Below, piece by piece: positions 34,387-48,300 of a stretch of DNA of 64,000 nucleotides. Under the pieces are notes generated by a model, which saw nothing but the letters and a program-made list of their open reading frames with translations, had not been told where the DNA came from and made no database searches. The DNA is from Zygnema cylindricum. Taxonomy: Eukaryota > Streptophyta > Zygnematophyceae > Zygnematales > Zygnemataceae. The stretch lies in assembly GCA_037447655.1 (NCBI GenBank), contig JBBHKE010001392.1, forward strand, positions 78,869 through 142,868, in the 5' to 3' direction. Position 1 is the first letter of the stretch, and each line of letters starts with the position of its first letter. Position numbers and translations under genes: made by a program.

Positions 34387-35159
34387 TGTTAGGATTATTG
34401 GAAGAATCGGTGGATTAGCCGAAATCAAGTTTTGGTTCGATGTGGAGAATCGGTCGTCCGCAGATTTATTGACGTTTTGATTCGCGTGGCGCGATTCGAT
34501 TTGAGTATGGTTTCGCGATTTGTGTTGGAGTACCTTTGGTTCGTTCAATGTACGGCGGTTCGGTACCAGCCGGTACATAGATTATTTAATTATGATGGTT
34601 CAGTTTGGTGTAGGCGGTACATAGATTATTTATGTATGATGGTTCAGTTTGGTGTTGTATGTTTTGTATTATCTTGAACGGTGGCTATGATATTTAGTAC
34701 GCTGTACGTGTCTAGTTCTATTAGTGCGTGTCACTTTGCTTCGGCGCTTGAATGTTTTTATTAGGCGCACGTCCGCATGTGGACTTCGGCGCCCTCGTCT
34801 GCTTTCAGTTAGTGGAGTTAGTGGTCGTGAGCTGTCAGTGTTAAGGAGGTATATTAGTGAGTGTTTTCATCAGGTTAGTATGCAGTCTGGTGAGATGCAT
34901 CATGCAATCTGTGTAGAGATGCATTATGTGACTTAAGGAGTGACACATTAAGATGTAGAGAGAAAAGATGATTTGAGGGAAGAAGGAAAAGAGGTTGTTA
35001 TTAAGAAAGCTTCGGTTTAATACATTTATATTTGGCCGACATGTTTTATTGTGAGCCGTGAAGGGTTTTATGTGTAAGAATGTTTATTCAAAGCTTCCGC
35101 TGTGTTAATGAGCTTGTTATTTATGAGCATCTATCGGAGCACTTGATCGATTCATAACA
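34387..35159 (+). repeat. 3' LTR of element E
   Basis: 773 bp, TGTTAGGATTATTGG to TTCATAACA. It matches the split left LTR on both sides of element C. Two copies of a 40-bp block (CGGTACATAGATTATTTA...) are tandem near 34570-34655, as in the left LTR at 26046-26130. Confidence 0.9.
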
Positions 35160-35411
35160 ACGCAAGCGTTTGTACAGACCCCAAAAATAAACCTCGGGTG
35201 CCCGAAAAAAAAAACAGGAAAGGACCAAGCGGACGCCTCACACGAATCAACTATTCCTTTCACTTTCAGCGTCCCAAATATTTGATAAACCTTCCTTTTT
35301 CTTCCAAAGGCTCTTCTTTTATCCAACCTCTTTTCCGTTGCTAGTCGCGGCAAGCATTTGTAACTTTTTGCCCATTCCGATGATTTTCTGAGAACTCATC
35401 GGAAAACGGGG
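35160..35411. other. Short unassigned flank
   Basis: The sequence between element E and the 43-bp array has no gene signal. Confidence 0.4.
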
Positions 35412-35992
35412 CACGTACTCCGATTGAAGGGGGCACGTACTCCGATTGAAGGTGTCATGTGACACGTCACAAGCTTCACGTACTCCGATTGAAGGTGTCC
35501 TGTGACACGTCACAAGCTTCACGTACTCCGATTGAAGGTGTCCTGTGACACGTCACAAGCTTCACGTACTCCGATTGAAGGTGTCCTGTGACACGTCACA
35601 AGCTTCACGTACTCCGATTGAAGGTGTCCTGTGACACGTCACAAGCTTCACGTACTCCGATTGAAGGTGTCCTGTGACACGTCACAAGCTTCACGTACTC
35701 CGATTGAAGGTGTCCTGTGACACGTCACAAGCTTCACGTACTCCGATTGAAGGTGTCCTGTGACACGTCACAAGCTTCACGTACTCCGATTGAAGGTGTC
35801 ATGTGACACGTCACAAGCTTCACGTACTCCGATTGAAGGTGTCCTGTGACACGTCACAAGCTTCACGTACTCCGATTGAAGGTGTCCTGTGACACGTCAC
35901 AAGCTTCACGTACTCCGATTGAAGGTGTCCTGTGACACGTCACAAGCTTCACGTACTCCGATTGAAGGTGTCCTGTGACACGTCACAGGCTT
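35412..35992. repeat. 43-bp minisatellite, 13 full copies
   Basis: The unit begins CACGTACTCCGATTGAAGG and continues through TGTCCTGTGACACGTCACA to AAGCTT. Copies start every 43 bp from 35434 to 35950; a 22-bp partial unit leads at 35412. Copies are almost identical (two have TGTCATG for TGTCCTG), so expansion or homogenisation is recent. Each unit holds an inverted pair TGTGAC-AC-GTCACA with an ACGTCA (TGACGT) core, the kind of motif bound by plant bZIP factors. A CT-rich leader-like stretch follows at 36020-36110. Confidence 0.95.
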
Positions 35993-36177
35993 CGACGTCA
36001 TCAAACATCGCGAAAACAAACCTGCGGTTTTTCAATCTTTCTTCTAGCCTCTTCCCTTCCGCTCCTCCGTTCTCCTCTGCTCCCTCGCTAAAGTACAGCT
36101 CTTCTTTCCCGGCATGATTTTTTTTTTTTTATGAATAATGTTAGTAAATATGTTATGTGAGGAGTTTCGTGTGTATT

Positions 36178-36885
36178 TTCAAAATTTGCAGTTTTGAACT
36201 CTGGATCCAAAGCTCAAAACTGAAAATATTCCAACTTCTGTATCATAAACTGAAAAGATTTCCATTTTTTAACACCGGATACAGTGTTTAAGATTGGAAA
36301 GAAATCCAGTTTTGAATCCTGTAACTGGAGAGATCTCCAGTTTCAAGGTTCAAAATATCCATAAAATATATAAGATCTCCGTTTTTGAATCCTAAATTAC
36401 AGATTTCAGCCATTGAAAAGCTCCAACTTCCATATTCAAAGCTGAAGAAAAAGTACAGTTGTGAACTCTAGATACAGATGTACCTGAACAATGCTCCAAT
36501 TTTAGGGTTTAAAACTGGAAAAAAACTCCAATTTTGAACTCAGAATCTGCAATTTCTGTATTTAAAACTAAATAAAAACCCTAATTTTGAAGTCTGGATA
36601 GAGAGATAAAAACTGGAAAAAAAACTGATAGTTTTGAACTCTTAACTGGAAAGAACTCTAGTTTTAGAGTTCAAAATTGGAGAAACTAACTCCAGTTTTT
36701 TACTTTGTTTATTAAAGAAACTGATTTTTAATATGAAACTGCAAATAATTTCAGTTTTCGGATTCGAAAATGGAAAGAACTTCAGTTTTTAACTCTGAAT
36801 TTATGGTTTAAAACAGGAAAAATCTTCAGATTTTGCCTCCCAAACTGAAAGAAAAGTCGAGTTTTGAACTCTGTACCAATAGCTG
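36178..36885. repeat. Degenerate dispersed repeat of TTTTGAACTC / GAGTTCAAAA motifs
   Basis: Imperfect units such as AGTTTTGAACTCTGGATAC, their complements (GTTCAAAACTGGA) and AACTCCAGTTTT recur about every 30-60 bp, in both orientations. The stretch looks like a decayed minisatellite or a chain of small hairpins; no coding frame survives. Confidence 0.65.
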
Positions 36886-37224
36886 TGTTATGTTTTTGGG
36901 ATTTTTAGAAGTTTTTGTGTCAGAATTTGTGGTGTTTTTATTTGTTTATTTGAAAACAGAAAACTGCAAAACTGAAAACTGGCAACTGCAAACTAATAAT
37001 AGTGTGACATAAATTTCTGAATCTTCCAATTTCTTTAAGAGGCGTTGCTGGGCATGGTAATTGTTGCTCTTGAGAATGCAAACCTGGTATTTTCTGAGAT
37101 GTAGGAACGATGAGATAGCCTGGAAGGAAAAATTTGGGTATAGAGAAGACCAACCTTCACACTAGTTACGGTCACTGTAAAAGAGTTGGATTGTTTTAAT
37201 GTCCCCTTTTTTTTTTATATGCAG

Positions 37225-37298
37225 CGACTCGTACTCTGGAGGATGTACTCAAAGCAGTAGCTTCTGCCTTAAAGGATGGTGATAGATATCAGCCTTGA
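37225..37298 (+). CDS. Possible last exon of an unrecognised plus-strand gene
   Basis: A pyrimidine tract and CAG acceptor (CTTTTTTTTTTTATATGCAG) precede a segment that reads TRTLEDVLKAVASALKDGDR in phase 1, ends RYQP and stops at TGA 37296-37298. A possible preceding mini-exon ends CATG before GTAATT at 37056, which would give a compatible phase, but it is only 17 bp. I do not recognise the product. A hydrophilic helix-like C-terminus is plausible, and no upstream exon is secure. It may be a remnant. Confidence 0.35.
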
Positions 37299-38288
37299 AT
37301 TTTCTGAACTTCGATTATGTACCGAAGTTTTCGTCGTTAAAAATAGTAAAGACAGGGTGGAGAGCAACTTAAAAGAAATGGGACAAAAAATTGTGACTTA
37401 ACATGAAAGAGGAGGTTCAATAAATTGTTTACGTGTTTACTGAAAGGTGTGTGGGTGAAGTATTTTTTATTTTTTTCTTGGTTTTGGTGTTTTTTTTTTT
37501 GTCATGGTTGTTTGCGGTTATTACTTTTTGCAAGTTTTTTTTTTTTTTTGATTGGTTGGAAGGTGTTTTAAGGACCAAAATTCACTTTGATTTCTTTTGA
37601 TTGATAAAAAAAAAAAAAACCAGTTATTCTATAATAATTACGATATCCTGTCTGGCCAAAATTGTTGTACATTTTACTCTTTTTTTTTTTATGCGTGTCT
37701 CAAGAGAAAAAGAAAGGTAAATTTAGGGAATGGAAACAGTGTTTCGACATATATTGTACAATGATACTTAACTCTTGACATTTTTAAGTACACAGTTAGC
37801 TGATATTTATACCACTGTGCATGTTTTGTAATTTTCTTTGTAATTTATTTTGTCTTTTATTGAACTTCGTACAGCCAAACCAGACTTGATATTGGTATCT
37901 CCTTTCCATCTGAAGCAAATCTGAAAGATACATGATAGGAAATAGTATGAATAGAACAAAAAATCTACAATTATCAACAAGCATCCCTAATTTGTATATA
38001 ATATGAAGTGTAGTTGAACAATCGTTCAAAAATGGCGAATTGCTAATTTATACTGTGGAACATATTCACCATACTGGTGGCACATCGGCTTTTTTCACTA
38101 TGGTTAACAAAGAAAGAAATGGTAGAAGGCCAATAATGCGAGCATTTTGCAATTATTGTTTATTGACAAAAAAAAAACATTCGGAAAAGCAAATCAACAG
38201 CTTCCCAAAAACAGCTGAAATAAAATTGCTTCTTTTTTTAAAGAGCCTGAAAATTCACAAATTGACAACATGGAAAAGAAACCCAATC
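37299..38288. other. Intergenic, homopolymer-rich
   Basis: Runs of T and A (e.g. near 37490, 37535, 37605, 37680) and AT-rich sequence; no gene or defined repeat seen. Confidence 0.5.
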
Positions 38289-39858
38289 CTACATGAGATC
38301 AAATTCTTCAAATTTCTGCTTAAAGTCATCAACCATTTTCGTCTCTTCTGGTTTTGTCAGCTTGCAAGCTTTCCAATCCGCTCGTCTGGGCAGCCACAAA
38401 ATTTCCGTGACAACCTGAACTCAAAGGTCACAAAAATTTACATAAAATTAGAAAAATTACAAAAAATTAACGACACAGAAGTCTTTCTAGGTAAAAATAT
38501 ATTCAGCAACATACGATAACCATCAAAAAAATTAAGAAAAATATAAAATGGACAAAAGGAAAAAAAGACAAAAAAGCCCTCGGCACGATTCATTATGACG
38601 ACCAGTTTTTGAGCCACACCATTTTGCAATTAAGTTTTTAGCAACCAAAAACGAAGAACAAAGTGAAAGAAAAAGACAGCTAAAGAGGGATACCAAAAGA
38701 AAAAAAAGTGTAACGATTAAATAAATTAAATTGAGGCACCGAAATTCCAAACATGAGTGTCTCCATGTCTCCTTCGAGGGAAAACCACAAAATTATGTCC
38801 ACAAAACCACCTTCAAACGGAGACAAATTGTAACATATTGACCACACTAAATTGTGTTCACATATTACTCCGCTGAAATTTCATACCGAGAAAAAGAAAA
38901 AGCAAAAGACAAGATCCCATAAATACGCCTATCAACCACTTGAACTAGTCCAAACCATGCTAATTGGTAGAGAGAGTCACAAGCCAATAATAACCTCCCC
39001 TCCCTCCACCTCCCCCTCCCAAAAAAAAAGCAAAAAAAAACAAAAAAAAAGGGTACAGAGGGGCCTCCCACCCATGAACAACTTCTCACCTCTCTCCCAA
39101 ACTGCAACGGAAACTTGTCTCCCGGAGTAATTCCGTACACCAACCACCCGCCAGCTGGCATCTCCACAGTAAAAGATTCACGCATCCTCTACAGACTGGG
39201 GGCTACCTGGAGGGTGTCACGTCACACTGACACCTCATATCAGCACACTTTCCCTCCCTCCCTCCCTCCCTCCGTCCCTCCCTCCCTCCCTCCGTCCCTC
39301 CCTCTTGTCTTTTCCGGTCTCGTATTTTTCATCCCAGTCTCTCTTTAACTCATCTCCCCTCCCCCTCCCTCCCCCTCTCCTCCCCCTCCCCCTTCCCATT
39401 CCCTCCTCTCCCTCTCCCTCACCCTCTCCCCCAGTCTCTTAAATCTCCTGTGTTGTCTTTCTAGGTGTAACTCAACATGTCTCTCTACATCTGTCTCTCC
39501 ATCTCTCTCTCGCCCCTCCTCTCTCTCCATCTCTCTCTCGCCCCCTCTCTCTCTGTGTGTCTCGCTCTCTCTCTCTCCCTGTCTCTTTCTTTCAGTCTCT
39601 TTCTTCACGTCAGTCTCTTCAGAAGTCAATTTAAAAAGAAAATTCAGAGTTTTCCTTCTTCTCCCTCTTTTTTTCAAAAAAACCAAAAATTGATTTCATC
39701 TATAACTTAAATCTCATGAAAAACCTCTAAAAAAAATAAAAAAATGATAATTTATGACTTTGCTGACCTGGCTCAATGAGCTGCAAGCTGAATCCAGCCC
39801 TTTAGGCAGCTTCTTGGACCTCGATTCTCTCCACCTTCTCCTCAGGCACAGGAACGAC
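38289..39858 (-). CDS. Candidate unrecognised gene, last three exons
   Basis: Minus-strand exons 39858-39768, 39188-39090 and 38414-38289 have good splice signals (TTTTTTCAG, CTGTAG and GTTCAG acceptors; CAG/GTCAGC and GAG/GTGAGAAG donors) and agreeing phases. The middle exon gives RMRESFTVEMPAGGWLVYGI and TPGDKFPLQFGRE; the last gives VVTEILWLPRRADWKACKLT, KPEETKMVDDFKQKFEEF and DLM before TAG. The first exon is open in the frame LRRRWRESRSKKLPKGLD; another frame gives PVPEEKVERIEVQEAA then stop, so its role is uncertain. The last exon, with a charged helix-like tail, looks like a true C-terminus. I do not recognise the family. Upstream exons, if any, would lie beyond 39858 and are not seen. 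Confidence 0.45.
39240..39610. repeat. Long pyrimidine tract, (CCCT)n and (CTCT)n
   Basis: Mostly CCCTCCCT, CCCCTCC and TCTCTC units on the plus strand, and purine on the minus strand. It falls in the putative intron between the first two exons of the candidate gene. Open frames across it are artefacts of composition. Confidence 0.9.
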
Positions 39859-42334
<2,476 letters not shown>

Positions 42335-45300
42335 ATGAGCAGTTCAGCTCTCAGGTCGTTCACTTGTCGATTCTGTACCGGAGACTGTTCCTACTTTCAT
42401 GATTCTGACCGTCTTCAGAACAAGACCATTTTGTCTTCTTTCACTTCCTTTAAATTGAGACACCATACACCATCCTTTTTCAAAGCATTGCGGCAACAGC
42501 CGATTTCAAAATCCTCAACAGATGCAAGAATCTCTTATCCTACATCAGAATGGATGCTTGCTATCCCCGAGCCACTTTCTCAATCACCAATTTTATCCAA
42601 GTTTCGCTGGAACTTTTCAAATCTCTGCAACTCCTCTCGCAGTATGCATATGTATTCCTGGAGCCTCCCGAAAGATTGCCGAACATCATCCATAGAGTTA
42701 CTAAGCAAACCTCAAACCAAGCCTCGAATGTCGCACGTGCGGTCCATGCCGTTGGCTTCTCTAGGAGAGCTTGTCGCCGCTAGCAGTACAGCGGCCGTAA
42801 CAGTCAACGGCCCACACTTAGTCGCCACAGTCACTCAGGTGGCAGTGACGGCTGCTGCTGTAGTCTATGGAGCATACCTGTCAGACGAGATGATTAGAGG
42901 AACTAAAATTGAGGATAAGACTGGTGAGTGGAGACTGGCAACTCTGTCCTTGACTGAATCCATCACATTACCTTTTTTATTAAAGCAACCATTAAGAGTG
43001 TGTCTTGGCTTGATGATTGTTACATCCAAAAGCGTCTGGCAGCTGGACAATTTTGAGTAACTGATTGTTATTTGAAAGCAGCTACTGGAACATTTTCTTT
43101 ACAAGTATTTTGGCAATTCTTCAGGGATACTTATGAATTTGCTATTCACAATTTTATGGTTGACGGAAGTCTATATATAACTTGTCGGGCTGGCTATTTT
43201 TGTCAAAGTTGTTGCAGAGTCCAGTGTATCTACAACCCGTTTGTGACACTGTCCTTCCTTACCTTGAAACTTAAGGTAGCTGGCTACATTGTTTAGAATG
43301 AAGCAGTGAGATAATTCCAGTGATGGAAGTTGACGGGTCCTTTTGTGAAGGATGGCAGACATACTTCGGTTTGATGGAGTGGATGTTACCAAGTACCGGA
43401 TATTTCAAGAACCAGAGGTATACTTTCATGTCCAAACTTGATGGTCAAGCTCCCGCAAAATATATCTTCGGAATTGGATGGATATTTGATAAAAGGAATT
43501 GTCTACGGTTATTTTGCGGAGTATAAGGAATTCCAAGGAAACATGTAGCAATTATGTTTCAAGTGCCTATACCAGTAAACTGCAGTCAATAGGAGACACA
43601 CCATAAATGACCAAGCGGATGTTGCCTTGATCAAGTTTCCTGCTGGGCAGGTCATAGGGATAAACACCGTAAAAATAGAGTTTATTTTGTTATCAAAATT
43701 GATGTTGCTGTCTGCATCATGCACTCTGTCATCTGTTCCATGCACTCCCCATCGCTATCATGGTTAATCACTCTAATTCAAGTGAGTGTTTTTTGACGTT
43801 CATAATGAGCCACGTGGCAAAACATAATTTCTTCTAATTGATTCCAACAAAGTGTTAGTGTTAGTATTTCACTAGCTCTAATGGGCGGTGTAGTACACAA
43901 TGGAGCTTGCAATGTCCATAGGCTTCTTTTTGTTGATCAACTTGTAGAAAATGTACATTTTTTGACAGATTCGTGATGAAAACCTTGTATAAAGAGCAAT
44001 TAGGTTGATGACTAGGCTTTTGAGTACGTTTACTTAATCACAGAATGGCTCGTCCGAGAAAACCAAAGCCATCCATAAGGTGTAGCTTTGGGAACAGTCG
44101 TAGAATAGATAATTATCTGTGTCATGCATAATTTTACTGATAAGTTGGTCTACCTGATAATGTACCCTTTTGTAGTTTCAGAGTGTTGCTTTCTCTAGAA
44201 TTTGCTGTTCGACCAGTTGAAAAACACTGATCTTCCCATGTAATACACCTCGGCTTGTTTGCTGCTACTTCTGTAAAGCTGAAGGGCTTAAGTGCTTGCA
44301 TAAGGGCAAGTGGTTTGAACGATCCAATGGATAATAAGTTGGGCATGGATGGGCATTGACGGGCTTTGATGTAATTTACAGTGCTTAAATTAAAGAGTTT
44401 AGCTATGAATTCGGCCCATTGCTTTATGAGGCTTCATGTGTTGGAGTCTCAACTCTCTCCTCTGAACTCGCTTCCTTTTTCGCATACAATGTTTTTCCAA
44501 AATTTCATTCTCTCTGTCGTTAGCGAATGTTTATGTTATGCTCAATATGCGAAGCACTTTTGCAATTGAAGTCCTGCATTGTTTCATAGGTCGGATTCAT
44601 ACAGTTGTTATGGCGTTCTCCTTCCGTTCAGTGTTCATTAGCTTTTGACCCTATGCGTGTCAGTAATGGAGTTAATTGGGTGTACCTTAAGTGCACGAAC
44701 ACACTAACTTGTAAATGCTCATATGCTGACACAGGTTCACAAAGCAATTAAATTTGCTAGAACTGCCCATCTTGGGCAGATGAGGAAGACTGGAGAACCA
44801 TATGTCACTCATTGCATTCACACAGCTCGAATCTTGGCTGCACTGGTGCCAGCACAAGGTCAGCAGGTATGTATATTGCTCTTTTGCTGCCATTACGGGA
44901 ACATTTTTTAAACGTGTAAGCTCAAAAAATAGTGTCTGGGGTTCAGATTCATGATGTTTTATGCCATCGTGGCCAAATTTTCCTGTTGGCCACTTCCTTT
45001 GCAAAACGCTTCCTTTGCCAGTCCCTTAGGGTGGCATATTTAGCAGCTATCCTGGCTTGACTCAATGTTTACTTTTGGTCTATGCACTTTCGTTGCCGCA
45101 CTACATACCATGGGATGGCCAAATGTACATCCTACTGACGACAGGACCTGGCCTCATGCAATCCAGGCCATTGACACAATTGTGGCGGGAATTCTTCACG
45201 ATGTTGTAGACGACACAGGATGCACGCTTGCGGATGTGAAACAAAATTTTGGGGAGAATGTTGCGAGGCTTGTGGAGGGAGTTTCAAAGTTAAGCAATAT

Positions 45301-48300
45301 CAACCAGGTAAGGCTCCAGTGGCTGCTGGGTTGGATATTATTAAGATGAGGCTGCAAGGTCATTGGTGTCTCAAAGCTAACTGTTTTCGACCTTCTCATA
45401 GTGTTCCCGGTATCTGGGCTCAATCACTGCAGTGCACCAAAATGCTTGATGGTTCTATCCGCAACCATATCAGTCAGTGAAGGAGGATTATTTTATCTTT
45501 GTCTTTAGGTAGCAATGAAATGAACGGTGGGCTTGGAAAAATCTGAATAAAGACAATCCACACTCCACTGTGTCTAGCAGGCGCAGTCTTTTTGCGACAA
45601 CATTTCATGACTGGACGAAGGATCTAGGTGCAAACCATCAGGGCTGTGTCATCTTATAGGTTAATTATTGTTCGCGATTACTGGCGTTACTATCCTGTAA
45701 TCGTACACTTCCTGTACGATTGCTGTGATTACTAGCCAGAAACGCCAGTAAACGCCGATGTATAATTATCCTATTAACCATCATGGTTTCAATAACCGCT
45801 GGTCACAATTTACAGAACATGTCCAAGTCAAGCTGCTGGGGCTGTGCCGAATGGATGAGCAGAAGTGCCAGGCAAGGCTTAGAACTGTCCGCAAGTGTGA
45901 AGGCATTTTGCTGGTAAACTGCAGTTTTGGCTTTTTGAGAGACCATCCTTTTCACTTGTTGCAGCTCGATTCTTTGAACTTTTATACCAGGAAAATACAG
46001 TTCTCTTAAATTTGGAAATATTCCTAAATCTTAGGCTATTGGAATAACTTTGCAGCCACTATTGGCCGGTTTTCAAAGCTGAGTATGTTTTTCATAGTTG
46101 GGTGCACTCCAATTAAATGTAGGAGGACAATTGGTTTCTACATCCATTTGAAATTTGTGGTATTGCAGCTGTTGTTTTTGTTAACTCGTCTTTTGCTGTT
46201 TTTTTTTTGCAGCTTTTACGCAGACACCGACGAACTAGTGCAGAGAAGAATTCCACGCCGAATGGGCTCAGTCCTGCTGATGTACGTTCCTTTTTTTCTT
46301 TTGCAATCCAGTGTCATTTTTTTATAAAGGGTAACCTTTATAATGGACTGACCTTGTCCTGCTCCTAGTTGTCATTTGCCTGCCAGCCTGGGAGATGGGG
46401 ATCTGAAATAAAAGGCCTTCGCCAAAGGTCTCATGTATTGCGAGATACGATGGAGGAAAAACCCAACTCAGAAAGGGACTGAACATAAGAAATTCTTGCA
46501 CAGCTTCAAAGGATAATCACAAGTTTTAGATTTGTTGAACACTAGTGATGCGAGCCTCGATGATGGGAATGGAGTTCTAGCCTGTTTCACTAAACATTCT
46601 AAACAAGGATTTTATAAATTGCATGCGGTTATTATCTGTCATATGCACTATTTTTGTCTGGAATAAGTTTGCCTTTGTGATGTCTGTGAGATAACTGTCC
46701 ATGCTGCTGGTATCCCATCATTGTATCCAAGACTCTTTCGACGGCCTTGTGGTCTCTTTACCTTCCAAACAATTATGATTTAATCTTTGTGTTAGTTGGC
46801 TAATTGCCGTCTCATGTGACAACTCAGTTTTGTAAACTTTGGCAGAAACCAAGGTTTTTGTCTGAGCAGGCACCCAAATACTGCCATGGATGTCAGCTAT
46901 GAGTTTTCAGAAGAAATAAAGAAGCACTTGGGCAATTTGCAAGGACGGGTTTCTTGAGGACTCAGAATCCACACCCGTCTAGATTATAAAGCCACTGTTG
47001 TGTGTCCTTAACACATGTAGGTCCATTTCCATGATTGGGCCGGCTGAAGTCAGTCTGAAGGAAGGCAATGTTTGTGTCTTGGAGTGAATTTTGTGAAAGT
47101 GACAGGCAAGGAATCTCAAGGGTTAGAATCATCAGTTATTGTCCTGGTGAGGTTAACTATGTGTGCCAGATTGACCCCTTGAAGAAGTGAGTTTTGCTGT
47201 ATACGTTTGAAGTAGGGTGCTACACCCCTTATTGTTATTAGTGTTAATTTTTTTTTCGCCACTTCAAACATCTTTTCTTCGTGCACACTTGTTGGATTGT
47301 CAATCCGATGGTTGCTATTGGAAGGCAAGGTTCTCACCTTCCTATTGGGGGTCTCCAATTGACAATCCAACAAGTGTGCACCTAGAAAAGGTGTTTTAAG
47401 TGGCGAAAAAAGCTTTAACACTCATAACGATGAGCGGTGTAGTGGTTCTAGTATAGCCATGTAAGTCGCAGAAGGCTAGTGAATTGCACTTTTCCGGACT
47501 TTTTAGGGGCGTCTCATATTACTGCCATTGGTTACTGAATGTGGGGATATAGTCTTTATTGTTGATGCTGACTTGGCTATTTTTTTGTTCTCTATACATC
47601 AGATTTGACTATGGACGAACGCTGAACCATGAAAATGTGGTTCCTTGTTGTAAAAATGACATGATGTCACGATCTTTTACAATCTTGCAGCCACATTTGG
47701 TCACATGCACTACATGCCCACATGCACCATAAAGTAGCTCTGGTGGAGTCATCTAATCTCCATGTAAATCGTTGGTAGGTCCTTCATGTGAGTCGCACAA
47801 TCGGTGGAAATAGTCATAGTCTGGTGAAAGACCAAAGGTGAAAGGTGTAATGTATTAGGCTCGGATATGTTGTGCTTCACGGAACTGTGTCCCTCTGCTT
47901 AAGATATGCTGTGTCACCGTGTAATTTTGAACCCTGAGAAGGATCACTTCTGCCTTTTGATACAGCCAGAGGGCATATTGAATGCAGGTAGACAGCCTTC
48001 GCATGATGCTTCTTGGGATGGTGAATGACCCACGAGTGGTCCTCATCAAGCTGGCTGATGAGCGGGGTACCTCAAATAACGTGCAAAAACATTTAGCGTA
48101 CTTTATTCTATTTGAGAATTTGCCCCAAAAAAAGGGGTACCCCAATTAGCGTCATGTACGCTAATAGCGATTCACGGTGTACTTGTCGTGGCCGCCTTGA
48201 TGTCGTCGACCGCGGGTCAACTAACGAGTTGCTTTGTCGTCGTCGCTGTACTGTAGTGTAGCGGTTTTGAACTGTCCTGTCAAGCGCACAAAGAATCTAG

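Larger units (their letters stand above)
25864..35159 (+). mobile_element. Non-autonomous LTR retrotransposon E (LARD-like), 5' LTR split by element C
   Basis: The LTR runs TGTTAGGATTATTGG to TTCATAACA. The right LTR is 34387-35159. The left LTR is 25864-26378 plus 31869-32140, interrupted by element C. Flanks are ACACA (25859-25863) and ACGCA (35160-35164), a probable target duplication with one change. A canonical primer site (32143-32154) follows the left LTR and a purine tract AAGAGGGGGA precedes the right one. The 2.2-kb interior has no Gag, protease, RT or integrase motif, so mobilisation would need another element's proteins. Confidence 0.88.

Noticed and set aside
35412-35992. CRISPR-like regular repeat array
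   Set aside because: The 43-bp units are directly tandem with no unique spacers, in a eukaryotic genome; it is a minisatellite.
37056-37103. ALLGMVIVALENANL segment as an exon of a ribosome-biogenesis methyltransferase
   Set aside because: The resemblance is a few hydrophobic residues only, and its phase does not fit the next exon.
39345-39710. Open frames on both strands across the pyrimidine tract
   Set aside because: Low-complexity (RE)n or (SL)n translations with no domain.
45660-45780. Hairpin with CGTACACTTCCTGTACG in RSH intron 4 as an RNA gene
   Set aside because: Short, with no conserved RNA signature; probably an incidental inverted repeat or MITE scrap.
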